Source: Oceaniglobus trochenteri (GTDB taxonomy: Bacteria; Pseudomonadota; Alphaproteobacteria; Rhodobacterales; Rhodobacteraceae). From it: DNA of 64,000 nt. Where the stretch lies: NCBI RefSeq assembly GCF_020529025.1, contig NZ_JACNMM010000005.1, forward strand, positions 124,001 to 188,000, in the 5' to 3' direction. This document shows, in pieces, positions 27,485 to 35,860 of the stretch (the first letter of the stretch is position 1; each line of letters starts with the position of its first letter). Position numbers and translations under genes: made by a program. The notes under the pieces were generated by a model. The model was not told the origin of the DNA and searched no databases. It saw only the letters and a list, made by a program, of their open reading frames with translations.

Positions 27485-27518
27485 CAACCTAAGGTTGTAC
27501 CAACCCGCAGGTGCAACC
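27485..27518. promoter_or_regulatory. Iterated CAACC/GGTTG dyads before the orphan gene
   Basis: CAACCTAAGGTTG (27485-27497) is a perfect 6-1-6 dyad. Its right arm also pairs with the next CAACC to give GGTTG-TAC-CAACC (27493-27505), and a further CAACC lies at 27514. The cluster stands about 70 bp before the orphan ATG, so it could be a regulator site or alternative RNA hairpins. No T-run follows. Confidence 0.4.
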
Positions 27519-27585
27519 GTGCCGGGCTGCTGGACGTGAGCGGACATCCGCCCTTGCGCGGGTCACATTCAACGGAGGATTCGTC

Positions 27586-28188
27586 ATGGGATGGGATTGC
27601 ATGGTCGCAGCAATGAAGGTGAAACAACGGTTTGGTGCCGGTCCGGGGGCAATGCGTGACGCATTGGCCCGCCGCAACTCCACCGTCAATCCGACATCCT
27701 GTTTCGCCACGATGGAAATCCTGTCCGAGGCCATCTGCCAAGGGCGGCCGATGACCGGCCAAACCTTCAATGGCGCGGACCGGCCGTTCGTGCCGAAAAA
27801 GGCAATCGATACCATGACACGGCTGGTGGCAGGCGACGCTGCGATCTTTGTCAGCGTCGCGCCCGACCATCATTTCACGGTTTTGCCACTGAGCGATCGG
27901 GAAATCGCGATCATGCAGGGGTTTCAGGGCTGTTACGGCATCGACGAATGGATCAACGAAAGCGGCAAGATTCCCATGCTGACCAAGGTTTTCCTCGATT
28001 GTTTCGACAAGCTGTTCTCGCCCGATGCCGGGGTACGCGTGCCTGCGGCAATCGTGCTGTTCGCCACGCCGGGCAGCGTGGAGGACGTTGCCGCATACTT
28101 CGGCGTTCAGGCCAGCTTTGTCAAAAGCATGTCCACGGCGTCGCCAAACCTGTTTCAGGCCGACGGCAAGGCATCACTGGCCGCCTGA
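27586..28188 (+). CDS. Orphan protein, possible papain-like cysteine hydrolase
   Basis: 200-residue soluble protein I do not recognise; no signal peptide or membrane span. ATG 27586 has a good AACGGAGGA ribosome site, so I prefer it over an upstream in-frame start at 27511. The pattern is suggestive of a papain-like fold: Cys39 at the head of a helix (NPTSCFATMEILSEAI), then strand-His (APDHHFTVLPL, His95/His96), then Gln111 fifteen residues later at the end of the next strand (REIAIMQGFQGCYGIDEWI). The C-terminus is helical and plain. This is inference from spacing and predicted structure only. The gene ends 6 bp before the DUF455 gene and may be co-transcribed with it. Confidence 0.65.
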   Translation: MGWDCMVAAMKVKQRFGAGPGAMRDALARRNSTVNPTSCFATMEILSEAICQGRPMTGQTFNGADRPFVPKKAIDTMTRLVAGDAAIFVSVAPDHHFTVLPLSDREIAIMQGFQGCYGIDEWINESGKIPMLTKVFLDCFDKLFSPDAGVRVPAAIVLFATPGSVEDVAAYFGVQASFVKSMSTASPNLFQADGKASLAA

Positions 28189-28194
28189 GAAAAC

Positions 28195-29022
28195 ATGCAA
28201 CCCACCCTGTCCGAAATGGCCGTCGAGGTTCTGACCACCGCCGACGGCCGCGCCAAGACTGCGCTGTCGCGGCGCCATGCCGCCGCCTGGTTCGCCGCGC
28301 GTGAAAGCGGTGCCTTGCCTGAAATCGGCACCGCCACCCCGCCGTTGCGCCCGGCCCGCCCCGACGCGCCCGCCCTGCTGTCGCCGCGCGATGTGCCGCG
28401 CCGCCGCCCCGGCACGCCCGAGGGCCGGATCGCCCTGTTGCACGCGGTGGCGCATATCGAGTTGAACGCCGTCGATCTGCACTGGGACATCATCGCGCGT
28501 TTCGCCCATGTGAAGATGCCGCCGGGATATTATGATGACTGGGTGAAGGCCGCCGACGAGGAATCAAAGCACTTCAACCTGATGTGCGATTGCCTGGAAG
28601 CGGCGGGCAGCCACTATGGCGCCCTGCCCGCCCACGCCGGCATGTGGCGCGCCGCCGAGGACACTGCCGAGGATTTCATGGGCCGCCTCGCCGTCGTGCC
28701 CATGGTGCTTGAGGCGCGCGGGCTGGACGTGACCCCCGGCATGATCGAGGTGTTCCGCCGCGCCGGGGCCGTTGATGCGGTCACAGCACTGGAAACCATC
28801 TATGCCGAGGAGGTGGGCCATGTCGCCTATGGCAGCAAGTGGTTCCATTTCCTGTGCGGCCGCCATGACATGGACCCCAAGGAGGTATTCCACGGACTTG
28901 TGCGCAAATACTTCCACGGCGCCCTGAAACCGCCCTTCAATGACGAAAAAAGGGCCGAAGCGGGCCTACCCTTGGATTTCTATTGGCCCCTTGCCGAGGA
29001 AACCCCTGCAAAAGCGCCATAA
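28195..29022 (+). CDS. Ferritin-like DUF455 protein
   Basis: 275-residue helical protein of the DUF455 ferritin-like family. Probable di-iron ligands are visible in the usual four-helix order: Glu-x-x-His in AVAHIELNAVDLHWDI, Glu and His in DEESKHFNLM, Glu in LEARGLDVTPGM, and Glu-x-x-His in AEEVGHVAYG. The family's reaction is not established; the fold is shared with MiaE-type tRNA hydroxylases. The N-terminal 80 residues are Pro/Arg-rich. Starts 6 bp after the orphan gene. Confidence 0.85.
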   Translation: MQPTLSEMAVEVLTTADGRAKTALSRRHAAAWFAARESGALPEIGTATPPLRPARPDAPALLSPRDVPRRRPGTPEGRIALLHAVAHIELNAVDLHWDIIARFAHVKMPPGYYDDWVKAADEESKHFNLMCDCLEAAGSHYGALPAHAGMWRAAEDTAEDFMGRLAVVPMVLEARGLDVTPGMIEVFRRAGAVDAVTALETIYAEEVGHVAYGSKWFHFLCGRHDMDPKEVFHGLVRKYFHGALKPPFNDEKRAEAGLPLDFYWPLAEETPAKAP

Positions 29023-29195
29023 TCCGTCACAACTCGGCAACAATCCGCCGAACCTGCGCGCAGATGCCCGCCTAACCGCGCGAAATGGCGCAAAAATGTT
29101 GCGATCAGGGAACCGTGCCGCTAATCAACGAGAGGCTTTCGGGTGGGAACCGGATGCTGCCATGGGGAATGGCCAGACAATACGGGACGGAATAC

Positions 29196-30515
29196 GTGAC
29201 AACATCAAACAGTAATTTTCTCAAGGCCGCTCTTGAGCGGGCCTTTCCTGAGCAACGTCTGTTTCTTCGGTCCGATACCGAAACCCGCTTTCTGAGACTC
29301 TCCTCCGGCACACAGTTCCTTGCCGTTTCCGGCAGCGCCCTTCTGGTGGGCTGGTCGATCATCGCCACCTCCATCCTGCTGATGGACACCATCGGGTCGG
29401 GCAACATCCGCGACCAGGCCAAGCGCGAACAGGCCACCTATGAAAAGCGTCTGAACGCCCTGTCCATCGAACGCGACAAGCGCGCCGAAGATGCCCGCGC
29501 CGCGCAGGAGCGGTTCAACACCGCCCTCGCCCGCGTTTCGACCATGCAATCCAGCCTTCTGGAATCCGAGGCCCGGCGCACCGAACTGGAAACCGGCATC
29601 AGCCTGACCCAGGACACCCTGCGCCGCACCATGAAGGAACGCGACGAGGCCCGCCTTGAAATGGCCGCGCTGAGCGAGAAGCTGGCCGACGAGGGCCTGG
29701 ACCAGCGCGAGAAGAGCCGCATGGTCGATGCCGAAGCCACCATGGATTACCTGGCCGCCGCGCTGAACAATACCGCCGCCCAGCGTGACCACATGGCAAA
29801 CGAGGCCGCCGAGGCCGAAGCCTTTGCCGAAGCCGCCATCAACGACCGCAAGCTGGTGGAAATGCGCAACGACCGTATCTTCAGCCAGTTGGAAGATGCC
29901 GTCACGATCTCGGTCGCTCCGCTGGACAAGATGTTCCGCGCCGCCGGCCTGAACACCGACAGCCTGCTGAACACCGTGCGCAAGGGGTACTCTGGCCAGG
30001 GTGGCCCGCTGACGCCGATCACCTTCTCGACCAAGGGCGAGGATACCGACAGCGACAGCCTGCGCGCCAACGGCATTCTCGACAAGCTGGACAAGATGAA
30101 CCTCTACCGGATCGCGGCCCAGAAGGCCCCGTTCGCGCTGCCGCTGAAGTCGGCCTTCCGTTTCACCAGCGGCTTTGGCCGTCGCTGGGGCCGGTTGCAC
30201 GCGGGCACGGATTTCGCCGCCGCCTACGGTACGCCGATCTATGCCACCGCCGATGGCGTCGTCACCCATGCGGGGTGGATGTCGGGCTATGGCCGCCTGG
30301 TCAAGATCCAGCATGAATTCGGCATCGAGACACGCTATGCCCACCAATCGAAGATTCGGGTCAAAGTCGGTCAAAGGGTATCGCGCGGCGACCGGATCGG
30401 TGATATGGGGAACTCCGGACGATCCACCGGAACCCATCTGCACTATGAGGTGCGCGTGGGTGGGAAAGCCGTTAATCCGATGACCTATATCAAGGCAGCG
30501 AAAGATGTTTTCTAA
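29196..30515 (+). CDS. M23-family peptidoglycan endopeptidase with coiled coil
   Basis: Bitopic inner-membrane protein: cytoplasmic lead ending FPEQRLFLRSDTETRFLRLS, one span (SGSALLVGWSIIATSILLMD), a periplasmic coiled coil of about 150 residues (EKRLNALSIERDKRAEDARAAQERF and on), then a LytM/M23 domain. The zinc site is intact: His-x3-Asp in RLHAGTDFAAAYGTP and His-x-His in THLHYEV. I prefer GTG 29196 (GGGACGGA upstream) because it gives the expected short N-terminus; ATGs at 29085, 29154 and 29169 are alternatives. It overlaps the bactofilin gene by 11 bp, a pairing known from bacteria in which bactofilin positions an M23 hydrolase to shape the cell. Confidence 0.88.
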   Translation: MTTSNSNFLKAALERAFPEQRLFLRSDTETRFLRLSSGTQFLAVSGSALLVGWSIIATSILLMDTIGSGNIRDQAKREQATYEKRLNALSIERDKRAEDARAAQERFNTALARVSTMQSSLLESEARRTELETGISLTQDTLRRTMKERDEARLEMAALSEKLADEGLDQREKSRMVDAEATMDYLAAALNNTAAQRDHMANEAAEAEAFAEAAINDRKLVEMRNDRIFSQLEDAVTISVAPLDKMFRAAGLNTDSLLNTVRKGYSGQGGPLTPITFSTKGEDTDSDSLRANGILDKLDKMNLYRIAAQKAPFALPLKSAFRFTSGFGRRWGRLHAGTDFAAAYGTPIYATADGVVTHAGWMSGYGRLVKIQHEFGIETRYAHQSKIRVKVGQRVSRGDRIGDMGNSGRSTGTHLHYEVRVGGKAVNPMTYIKAAKDVF

Positions 30516-31047
30516 GAGCAAAATCAACGAGCCTGGACCAAAACAGGGAGGCGAATCCGTGTCATCATCCAACGCTCCGTCAAGCGACGGCGCATCGGCC
30601 ACCAGAACCTCGACCGATTTCAGCCCTTCGGCGGCCAAGGCAAAGCCGCCCGCGTCGGTGCTGTCGGCCGACCTGGTCATCAAGGGCAACCTGAAGACCA
30701 CCGGTGACATCCAGATCGAAGGCACGGTCGAGGGCGACATCCGCGCCCATCTTCTGACGGTCGGCGAAGGTGCGACCGTCAAGGGCGAAGTCATGGCCGA
30801 CGACGTGGTGGTGAACGGCAAGGTCGTTGGCCGCGTGCGCGGGCTCAAGGTGCGTCTGACCTCGACTGCCAAGGTCGAAGGCGACATCATTCACAAGACC
30901 ATCGCGATCGAATCCGGCGCCCACTTCGAAGGTTCGGTGCAACGGCGCGACGATCCGCTGAACCCCTCGGGTCAGCAGGGTGGCGGCAACCGTTCGGGCG
31001 CAGCGCCCAGCAGCAGCCCTGCCCCCGAAAGCAAGCCGCAGTCCTGA
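30505..31047 (+). CDS. Bactofilin (polymer-forming cytoskeletal protein)
   Basis: 180 aa: a disordered Ser/Thr/Pro N-terminus (about 50 residues), a right-handed beta-helix core of short repeats (LSADLVIKGNLKTTGDIQIEGTVEGDIRAHLLTVGEGATVKGEVMADDVVVNGKVVGRVRG split over several turns), and a Gly/Ser/Pro tail. Bactofilins polymerise without nucleotide at the inner membrane. Start ATG 30505 overlaps the M23 gene; a GTG at 30559 preceded by GGGAGG is a real alternative. A terminator follows 28 bp after the stop. Confidence 0.9.
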   Translation: MFSKSKINEPGPKQGGESVSSSNAPSSDGASATRTSTDFSPSAAKAKPPASVLSADLVIKGNLKTTGDIQIEGTVEGDIRAHLLTVGEGATVKGEVMADDVVVNGKVVGRVRGLKVRLTSTAKVEGDIIHKTIAIESGAHFEGSVQRRDDPLNPSGQQGGGNRSGAAPSSSPAPESKPQS

Positions 31048-31075
31048 TCGACCGGACCGCGCCAGAGTTTCAGAA

Positions 31076-31105
31076 GGCCCCCGACCGCGCGTCGGGGGCC
31101 TTTTT
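31076..31105 (+). terminator. Rho-independent terminator after bactofilin
   Basis: Stem GGCCCCCGA (31076-31084), loop CCGCGCG, stem TCGGGGGCC (31092-31100), then TTTTT. Nine perfect pairs and a T-run right after the bactofilin gene; it also shields the convergent cupin gene. Confidence 0.88.
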
Positions 31106-31114
31106 CATTGCCGG

Positions 31115-31606
31115 TCACTTTTTCCCGACCGTGCCGCCCGGGTGGGTAATGTCGTCGTGGTCGACCACGCTCCAGGGCAGGCCCGTGTTGCGATAGATCC
31201 GTTTGCCCTGGCGCGGATAGTCGGCAACATCATGGGCCAGCCTCTCGCCCACGACGATGCAGCGCAGGGGCTCGGTGCCGGTGTTGCGGATCGAATGGGC
31301 CAGCCCGCCCTTGCGGTAGCCGATGAAATCTCCGGGGCCGATGGCGTGCTCGCTTTCTCCGATCACGGCGGTGGCCTTGCCCGACAGGACAAAGACGCAT
31401 TCGTCCTCGTGGTGGTGACGGTGGTGTTCGGTCGTCTCTTGGCCCGGCGCGACCTCGATTAGGTGAAACCCGAAGCCGGTCAGCCCCGTCAGATCGCCGA
31501 GGGATTTGTTCACCCGCACCGCGTCGGGGTTCAGGAAGTGCACCTTGTGCAGCCCCTCCATCTGCGAAATCTCGTCCTGGCGCAGGATATATCTGTCTTC
31601 GGGCAT
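31115..31606 (-). CDS. Single-domain cupin protein
   Basis: 163-residue cupin. Motif 1 is unusually His-rich (TEHHRHHHEDECVFVLSG) and motif 2 reads PGDFIGYRKGGLAHSIRNTG; together they form a likely mononuclear metal site. The C-terminal segment YPRQGKRIYRNTGLPWSVVDHDDI is seen in cupins of unknown substrate. No neighbour explains it; it ends 10 bp from the bactofilin terminator and its start faces the end of puuD. Confidence 0.82.
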   Translation of the reverse strand: MPEDRYILRQDEISQMEGLHKVHFLNPDAVRVNKSLGDLTGLTGFGFHLIEVAPGQETTEHHRHHHEDECVFVLSGKATAVIGESEHAIGPGDFIGYRKGGLAHSIRNTGTEPLRCIVVGERLAHDVADYPRQGKRIYRNTGLPWSVVDHDDITHPGGTVGKK

Positions 31607-31651
31607 GGCATTCTCCGATGGGTCACTGGTGCCATCCTAGCCGATGCAACG

Positions 31652-31678
31652 AAAAACGCCCACGCGATTGCGTGGGCG
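31652..31678 (-). terminator. Rho-independent terminator after puuD
   Basis: Perfect 9-bp stem CGCCCACGC (31657-31665) / GCGTGGGCG (31670-31678) with loop GATT; on the minus strand the stem is followed by TTTTT (31656-31652). It lies 29 bp past the puuD stop. Confidence 0.88.
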
Positions 31679-31706
31679 CTGCATCTGCAACCAAGACTCG
31701 GGTGGG

Positions 31707-32948
31707 TCAGTTCGCCGCCACCTCGTCGCCCGCGCCGCGATACCAGCGCACGATCTTCTGGCGGTCTTCCTCGGGCAGTTCGGTGATGTTGGCGGGGGGC
31801 ATGGCGTGGCTGACGCCGGCCTGCAGATAGATCTGGCGCGCCTCGCGGGTGATGTCCTTGGTGGTTTCCAGATGAACACCCTTGGGGGCATGGTACATCC
31901 CGTCCCAGCCCGGCTCGCGGGCGTGGCACATGGAGCAGCGGCCCAGGATGATGCTCTCAACCTCTTCATAGCCCTCGGCGCTGGCGAACATCTGTTCGCG
32001 CGCCGTCAGCTCCTGCGCCTCCAAGGCCTCGTAGTCGCCATCCCAGGTGTTGGCGGTCGACAGCCAGGCCAGGATGATGAACAGCACCACGGTGGCCAGG
32101 ATCGTCCAGTTCGGGACCGGTTTGCGCAGGTGCATCGTGTTGAAATAGTGCCGGATCGTCACCCCGATCAGGAACACCAGCGCCGCGATGATCCAGCTGT
32201 ATTCCGTGGCAAAGGCCAGGGGATAGTGGTTGGACAGCATGAGGAACAGAACCGGCAGCGTCAGGTAGTTGTTGTGGGTGCTGCGCAGCTTGGCGATCTT
32301 GCCGAATTTCGGATCGGGGGTGCGCCCGGCCTTCAGGTCTTCGACGACGATCCGCTGGTTCGGCATGATGATGAAGAACACATTGGCCGTCATGATCGTG
32401 GCGGTGAAGGCCCCGAGATGCAGCAGCGCCGCCCGCCCGGTGAATATCTGGTGATAGCCCCAGGACATGACCACCAGGATCACGAACAGCAGCAGCATCA
32501 GCGCGGTGGGCGTTTCGCCAAGCGGCGATTTGCACAGGAAGTCATAGCAGATCCAGCCGATGGTCAGCGAACCGGCGGAAATCAGGATCGCCTGCCAGAC
32601 GGCCAGGTCGGCCTTGGCCGGGTCGATCAGGAACAGCTCGGCCCCGACCCAATAGACGATCATCAGCATCGCCGCGCCCGACAGCCAGGTCCAGTAGCTT
32701 TCCCATTTGAACCAGGTCAGGTGTTCGGGCATCGCCTCGGGCGCCACCAGGTATTTCTGGATGTGATAGAAACCGCCGCCGTGCACCTGCCATTCCTCGC
32801 CGTCGGCGGGACCCTTGATGTTGCGGTTCAGCCCCAGATCCAGCGCGACGAAGTAGAACGACGACCCGATCCAGGCAATGGCGGTGATGACATGCAGCCA
32901 GCGCACCGCAAAGGCGAACCAGTCCCACATGATGGCAAGATCGTACAT
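31707..32948 (-). CDS. puuD: Urate hydroxylase PuuD (membrane, with cytochrome c domain)
   Basis: Oxidises urate to 5-hydroxyisourate at the inner membrane. 413 aa: about eight membrane spans in residues 1-300 (WDWFAFAVRWLHVITAIAWIGSSFYFVALD, FFIIMPNQRIV, RSTHNNYLTLPVLFLMLSNHYP), all typical of DUF989/PuuD, then a periplasmic cytochrome c domain with heme motif CSMCH and a distal Met candidate in SHAMPPANI. This enzyme replaces soluble urate oxidase in many Rhodobacterales. It diverges from the LysR regulator with 99 bp between, suggesting control by that regulator. Confidence 0.94.
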   Translation of the reverse strand: MYDLAIMWDWFAFAVRWLHVITAIAWIGSSFYFVALDLGLNRNIKGPADGEEWQVHGGGFYHIQKYLVAPEAMPEHLTWFKWESYWTWLSGAAMLMIVYWVGAELFLIDPAKADLAVWQAILISAGSLTIGWICYDFLCKSPLGETPTALMLLLFVILVVMSWGYHQIFTGRAALLHLGAFTATIMTANVFFIIMPNQRIVVEDLKAGRTPDPKFGKIAKLRSTHNNYLTLPVLFLMLSNHYPLAFATEYSWIIAALVFLIGVTIRHYFNTMHLRKPVPNWTILATVVLFIILAWLSTANTWDGDYEALEAQELTAREQMFASAEGYEEVESIILGRCSMCHAREPGWDGMYHAPKGVHLETTKDITREARQIYLQAGVSHAMPPANITELPEEDRQKIVRWYRGAGDEVAAN

Positions 32949-33008
32949 CCGAGCACTCCTTAGACTTGTATCGCAATCAGGCTATCGCGTCAGGCATTGA
33001 TCGACTAT

Positions 33009-33026
33009 CTTTGACATTCAGCAAAG
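33009..33026. promoter_or_regulatory. Inverted repeat in puuD-lysR intergenic region
   Basis: CTTTG-N8-CAAAG in an AT-rich patch 22 bp before the LysR start and 61 bp before puuD. A dyad here is what a LysR autoregulatory/activator site would look like, but half-sites of 5 bp are short. A wider TTTGAC/GTCAAA pairing (33010-33035) overlaps it. Confidence 0.4.
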
Positions 33027-33047
33027 AGAGTCAAAAATAACCGAACA

Positions 33048-33968
33048 ATGTCATACCTCGACAATATACGCACGTTTGTAAGGGTTTATGAACTGGGCTC
33101 GATGTCGGCGGCGGCGCGCGATCAGCGCATTTCGCCGGCCGTCGCCAGCGCCCGGATCACCCAGCTGGAACAGCACCTTGGCGTGCGGCTGTTTCAGCGC
33201 ACCACACGCAAGCTGGCGCCGACGGAACAGGGGCGCATCTTCTACGAGGGTGCCTGCGGTATCCTGGGCGCGGTGGACGAGGCCGAGGCCGGGGTTGCCG
33301 AACTGTCGGACAATCCGCGCGGTGTTCTGCATATCGCGGCGCCGCTGGGTGCGGGGCGGCGGCTGATCGCGCCGCATATCCCCGCCTTCACCCGCGAATA
33401 TCCGCAGGTTTCGGTGCGCCTGCGCCTGAGCGACCGCAAGGTCGATCTGACGGCCGAAGGTCTGGATGTGGCGTTTTTCCTGGGCCGGCCCGAGGATTCG
33501 AACCTGCGCATCCGCAAGATCGCCGATTGCCGGCGGGTGCTCTGCGCCAGCCCCGATTACATCGCCCGCAACGGGCACCCCAAATCAGGCAGCGCCATCG
33601 ACCGAGGGCAGCATGACTGCCTGAACCTGCGCTTTCCCGGCGCGGCCGAATTTCAATGGGAGCTGGAAACCCGCGACGGACCCGTGCGCTATGCGGTGAA
33701 GGGCCCGTTTGAAAGCGACGATGGCGACGTTCTGACCGATTGGGCGCTGGCCGGTGCGGGCATCGCCATGAAACCGCTGTTCGAAGTGGCCGATCACCTG
33801 CGCAGCGGCGCGCTGATCCAGGTGGCCGAGGACACGCCCCCCCTGCCAGTGCAGATGGCCTGTCTCTATTCGCACCGCCGCCACCAGGACCCGAAGGCGC
33901 GGTTGTTCATGGAGTTCATGATCGAGAGGATAACCCCCGCCCTGAACCCCGGTCAGCTTCCGCGATAG
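33048..33968 (+). CDS. LysR-family transcriptional regulator of the purine island
   Basis: 306 aa with N-terminal winged HTH (DNIRTFVRVYELGSMSAAARDQRISPAVASARITQLEQHLGVRLFQRTTRKLAPTEQG) and a LysR_substrate C-terminal domain. It diverges from puuD and sits among urate-catabolic genes, so urate or a derivative as effector is a reasonable inference. No Shine-Dalgarno is visible before ATG 33048. Its 3' end overlaps the convergent uraH by 16 bp. Confidence 0.9.
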   Translation: MSYLDNIRTFVRVYELGSMSAAARDQRISPAVASARITQLEQHLGVRLFQRTTRKLAPTEQGRIFYEGACGILGAVDEAEAGVAELSDNPRGVLHIAAPLGAGRRLIAPHIPAFTREYPQVSVRLRLSDRKVDLTAEGLDVAFFLGRPEDSNLRIRKIADCRRVLCASPDYIARNGHPKSGSAIDRGQHDCLNLRFPGAAEFQWELETRDGPVRYAVKGPFESDDGDVLTDWALAGAGIAMKPLFEVADHLRSGALIQVAEDTPPLPVQMACLYSHRRHQDPKARLFMEFMIERITPALNPGQLPR

Positions 33969-34306
33969 GTGGAATAGCCGAAGGGCGACAGCAGCAGCGG
34001 CACATGATAGTGGCTCTGCTCGGACATGCCGAAGCGCAGCGGGATCTTGTCGAGGAACCGCGGCTCTTCCGGGGGGGTGCCGTTGGCATCAAGGTAAGCG
34101 CCCGCATCGAAAACCAGTTCATAGACCCCGGTGGCAAATTCCCCCTCGGGAAGGATCTGTTCGTCGGTGCGCCCGTCGGCATTGGTCACCAGGCGGCGCA
34201 CCTCGGTCCGGGTTTCGCCCTCGATCCGGTAAAGAGTGATCGGCAAACCCGCCGCAGGGCATCCGCGCGCGGTGTCCAGAACGTGGGTGGTCAGGTATCC
34301 GGCCAT
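33953..34306 (-). CDS. uraH: 5-Hydroxyisourate hydrolase (transthyretin-like)
   Basis: Hydrolyses 5-hydroxyisourate to OHCU, step two of urate breakdown. 117 aa with the transthyretin-like signatures YLTTHVLDTARGCPAAGLPI and the C-terminal YRGS tetrapeptide diagnostic for HIUase; active-site His (TTHVLD), Arg and the C-terminal His (QSHYHVPLLLSP) are present. ATG 34306 was chosen over the open frame from 34390 because it yields the standard N-terminus. Divergent from the PuuE-UraD gene. Confidence 0.95.
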   Translation of the reverse strand: MAGYLTTHVLDTARGCPAAGLPITLYRIEGETRTEVRRLVTNADGRTDEQILPEGEFATGVYELVFDAGAYLDANGTPPEEPRFLDKIPLRFGMSEQSHYHVPLLLSPFGYSTYRGS

Positions 34307-34450
34307 GGTGTGTCCTTTCGTTGTTGACCTATCCTGCCGCGCGCGCTGGATAAGGGAAAGGCGAACCGCACATGAGAGTGCTTTCGGCATTTCTTGATAA
34401 TGTCAGGCGACTTTAAGCCTTATCAGTTAGTTCCCAAAAGGAGGCTCACG

Positions 34451-35860
34451 ATGAACCGCTATCCCCGCGACATGATCGGCCATGGGGCCAACCCGCCCGA
34501 CCCCCAGTGGCCCAACGGTGCACGCATCGCCGTGCAGATCGTGCTGAACTATGAAGAGGGCGGCGAAAACAACATCCTGCACGGCGATGCCGCCTCCGAA
34601 GCCTTCCTGAGCGAGATCGTCGGCGCCGCGCAATGGCCCGGTCAGCGCCATGCCAACATGGAATCGATCTATGAATACGGTGCGCGCGCCGGGTTCTGGC
34701 GGCTTTACCGGATGCTCAAACATCTGCCGATCACCGTCTACGGCGTGGCAACTGCCCTGGCCCGGTCGCCCGAACAGGTGGCGGCCATGATCGCGGCCGA
34801 GTGGGAGATGGCCTCGCACGGGTTGAAGTGGATCGAGCACAAGGACATGCCCGAGGACGAGGAACGCGCCGCCATCGCCGAGGCGATCCGCCTGCACACC
34901 GAAGTCACCGGCACCCCGCCGCGCGGCTGGTATTGCGGCCGCTCAAGCGAGAACACCATTCGCCTGGCCGCCGAAACCGGGCAATTCGCCTATGTCGCCG
35001 ATGCCTATGCCGACGACCTGCCCTATTGGGAAGAATTCGGCGACCGCGATCAGTTGATCGTGCCCTATACGCTGGATTGCAACGACATGCGCTTTGCCAC
35101 GCCCCAGGGGTTCAACTCGGGCGATCAGTTCTTTGCCTACCTGCGCGACAGTTTCGACACCCTCTATCGCGAAGGCGGCGAAGGCGCGCCCAAGATGCTG
35201 AGCGTGGGCCTGCACTGCCGCCTTGTGGGCCGGCCCGGCCGCGCCGAGGCCCTGCACCGGTTCATCGAACATGTCGAAGCCCACGATGATGTCTGGATCG
35301 CCACCCGCGAACAGATCGCCGATCACTGGGCCAGGGTGCATCCCCACCAGCGCCGCGAACGGCCCAGCCGGATGGACCGCGACACCTTCGTTGCGAAATA
35401 CGGCAGCATCTTCGAACATTCGCCCTGGATCGCCGAAGGGGCGCACGACGATGAACTGGGCCCGGTCCACGACCGCGCGGTCGGGCTGCACAATGCGCTG
35501 GCCCGGGTGTTCCGCCGCGCCGACGAGGAACGTCGCCTGGGCGTCCTGACCGCCCACCCCGATCTGGCCGGCAAGCTGGCGGCGGCCAAGAAGCTGACCG
35601 CCGAATCGACAGCCGAACAGGCCGGTGCCGGGTTGGACGTTCTGAGCGATGACGAGCGTGAAACCTTCACCCGCCTGAACGACGCCTACGTTGAAAAGAA
35701 CGGCTTTCCCTTCATCATCGCGGTGCGCGACCACGACAAGGCCAGCATCCTTGCCGCCTTCCAGCGCCGCCTGGAACAGGACCGCGATACCGAGTTCGCC
35801 GAGGCCTGCCGGCAGGTCGAACGCATCGCGCTGCACCGTCTGAAGGCGATCCTGCCATGA
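34451..35860 (+). CDS. puuE: Fusion of allantoinase PuuE (NodB-type) and OHCU decarboxylase UraD
   Basis: 469 aa from ATG 34451, which follows AAAAGGAGG. Residues 1-305 form a polysaccharide-deacetylase-like allantoinase of the metal-independent PuuE type (MNRYPRDMIGHGANPPDPQWPNGARIAV, LNYEEGGENNILHGD, GHGLKWIEH-type SHGLKWIEHKD, GWYCGRSSENT, SVGLHCRLVGRPGR). Residues 320-469 are the UraD domain (TFVAKYGSIFEHSPWIAEGA, GVLTAHPDLAGKLA, EQAGAGLDVLSDDERETFTRLNDAYVEKNGFPFIIAVRD). So one chain both makes S-allantoin from OHCU and opens it to allantoate. The stop overlaps allA (ATGA). Confidence 0.93.
   Translation: MNRYPRDMIGHGANPPDPQWPNGARIAVQIVLNYEEGGENNILHGDAASEAFLSEIVGAAQWPGQRHANMESIYEYGARAGFWRLYRMLKHLPITVYGVATALARSPEQVAAMIAAEWEMASHGLKWIEHKDMPEDEERAAIAEAIRLHTEVTGTPPRGWYCGRSSENTIRLAAETGQFAYVADAYADDLPYWEEFGDRDQLIVPYTLDCNDMRFATPQGFNSGDQFFAYLRDSFDTLYREGGEGAPKMLSVGLHCRLVGRPGRAEALHRFIEHVEAHDDVWIATREQIADHWARVHPHQRRERPSRMDRDTFVAKYGSIFEHSPWIAEGAHDDELGPVHDRAVGLHNALARVFRRADEERRLGVLTAHPDLAGKLAAAKKLTAESTAEQAGAGLDVLSDDERETFTRLNDAYVEKNGFPFIIAVRDHDKASILAAFQRRLEQDRDTEFAEACRQVERIALHRLKAILP

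Noticed and set aside
29205-30890. Minus-strand open frame of 561 codons opposite the M23 and bactofilin genes
   Set aside because: Shadow of two overlapping real genes; no ribosome site and no recognisable domain.
31644-32963. Plus-strand open frame of 439 codons opposite puuD
   Set aside because: Mirror of membrane-coding sequence; crosses the puuD terminator and encodes Gln/His/Arg-rich filler.
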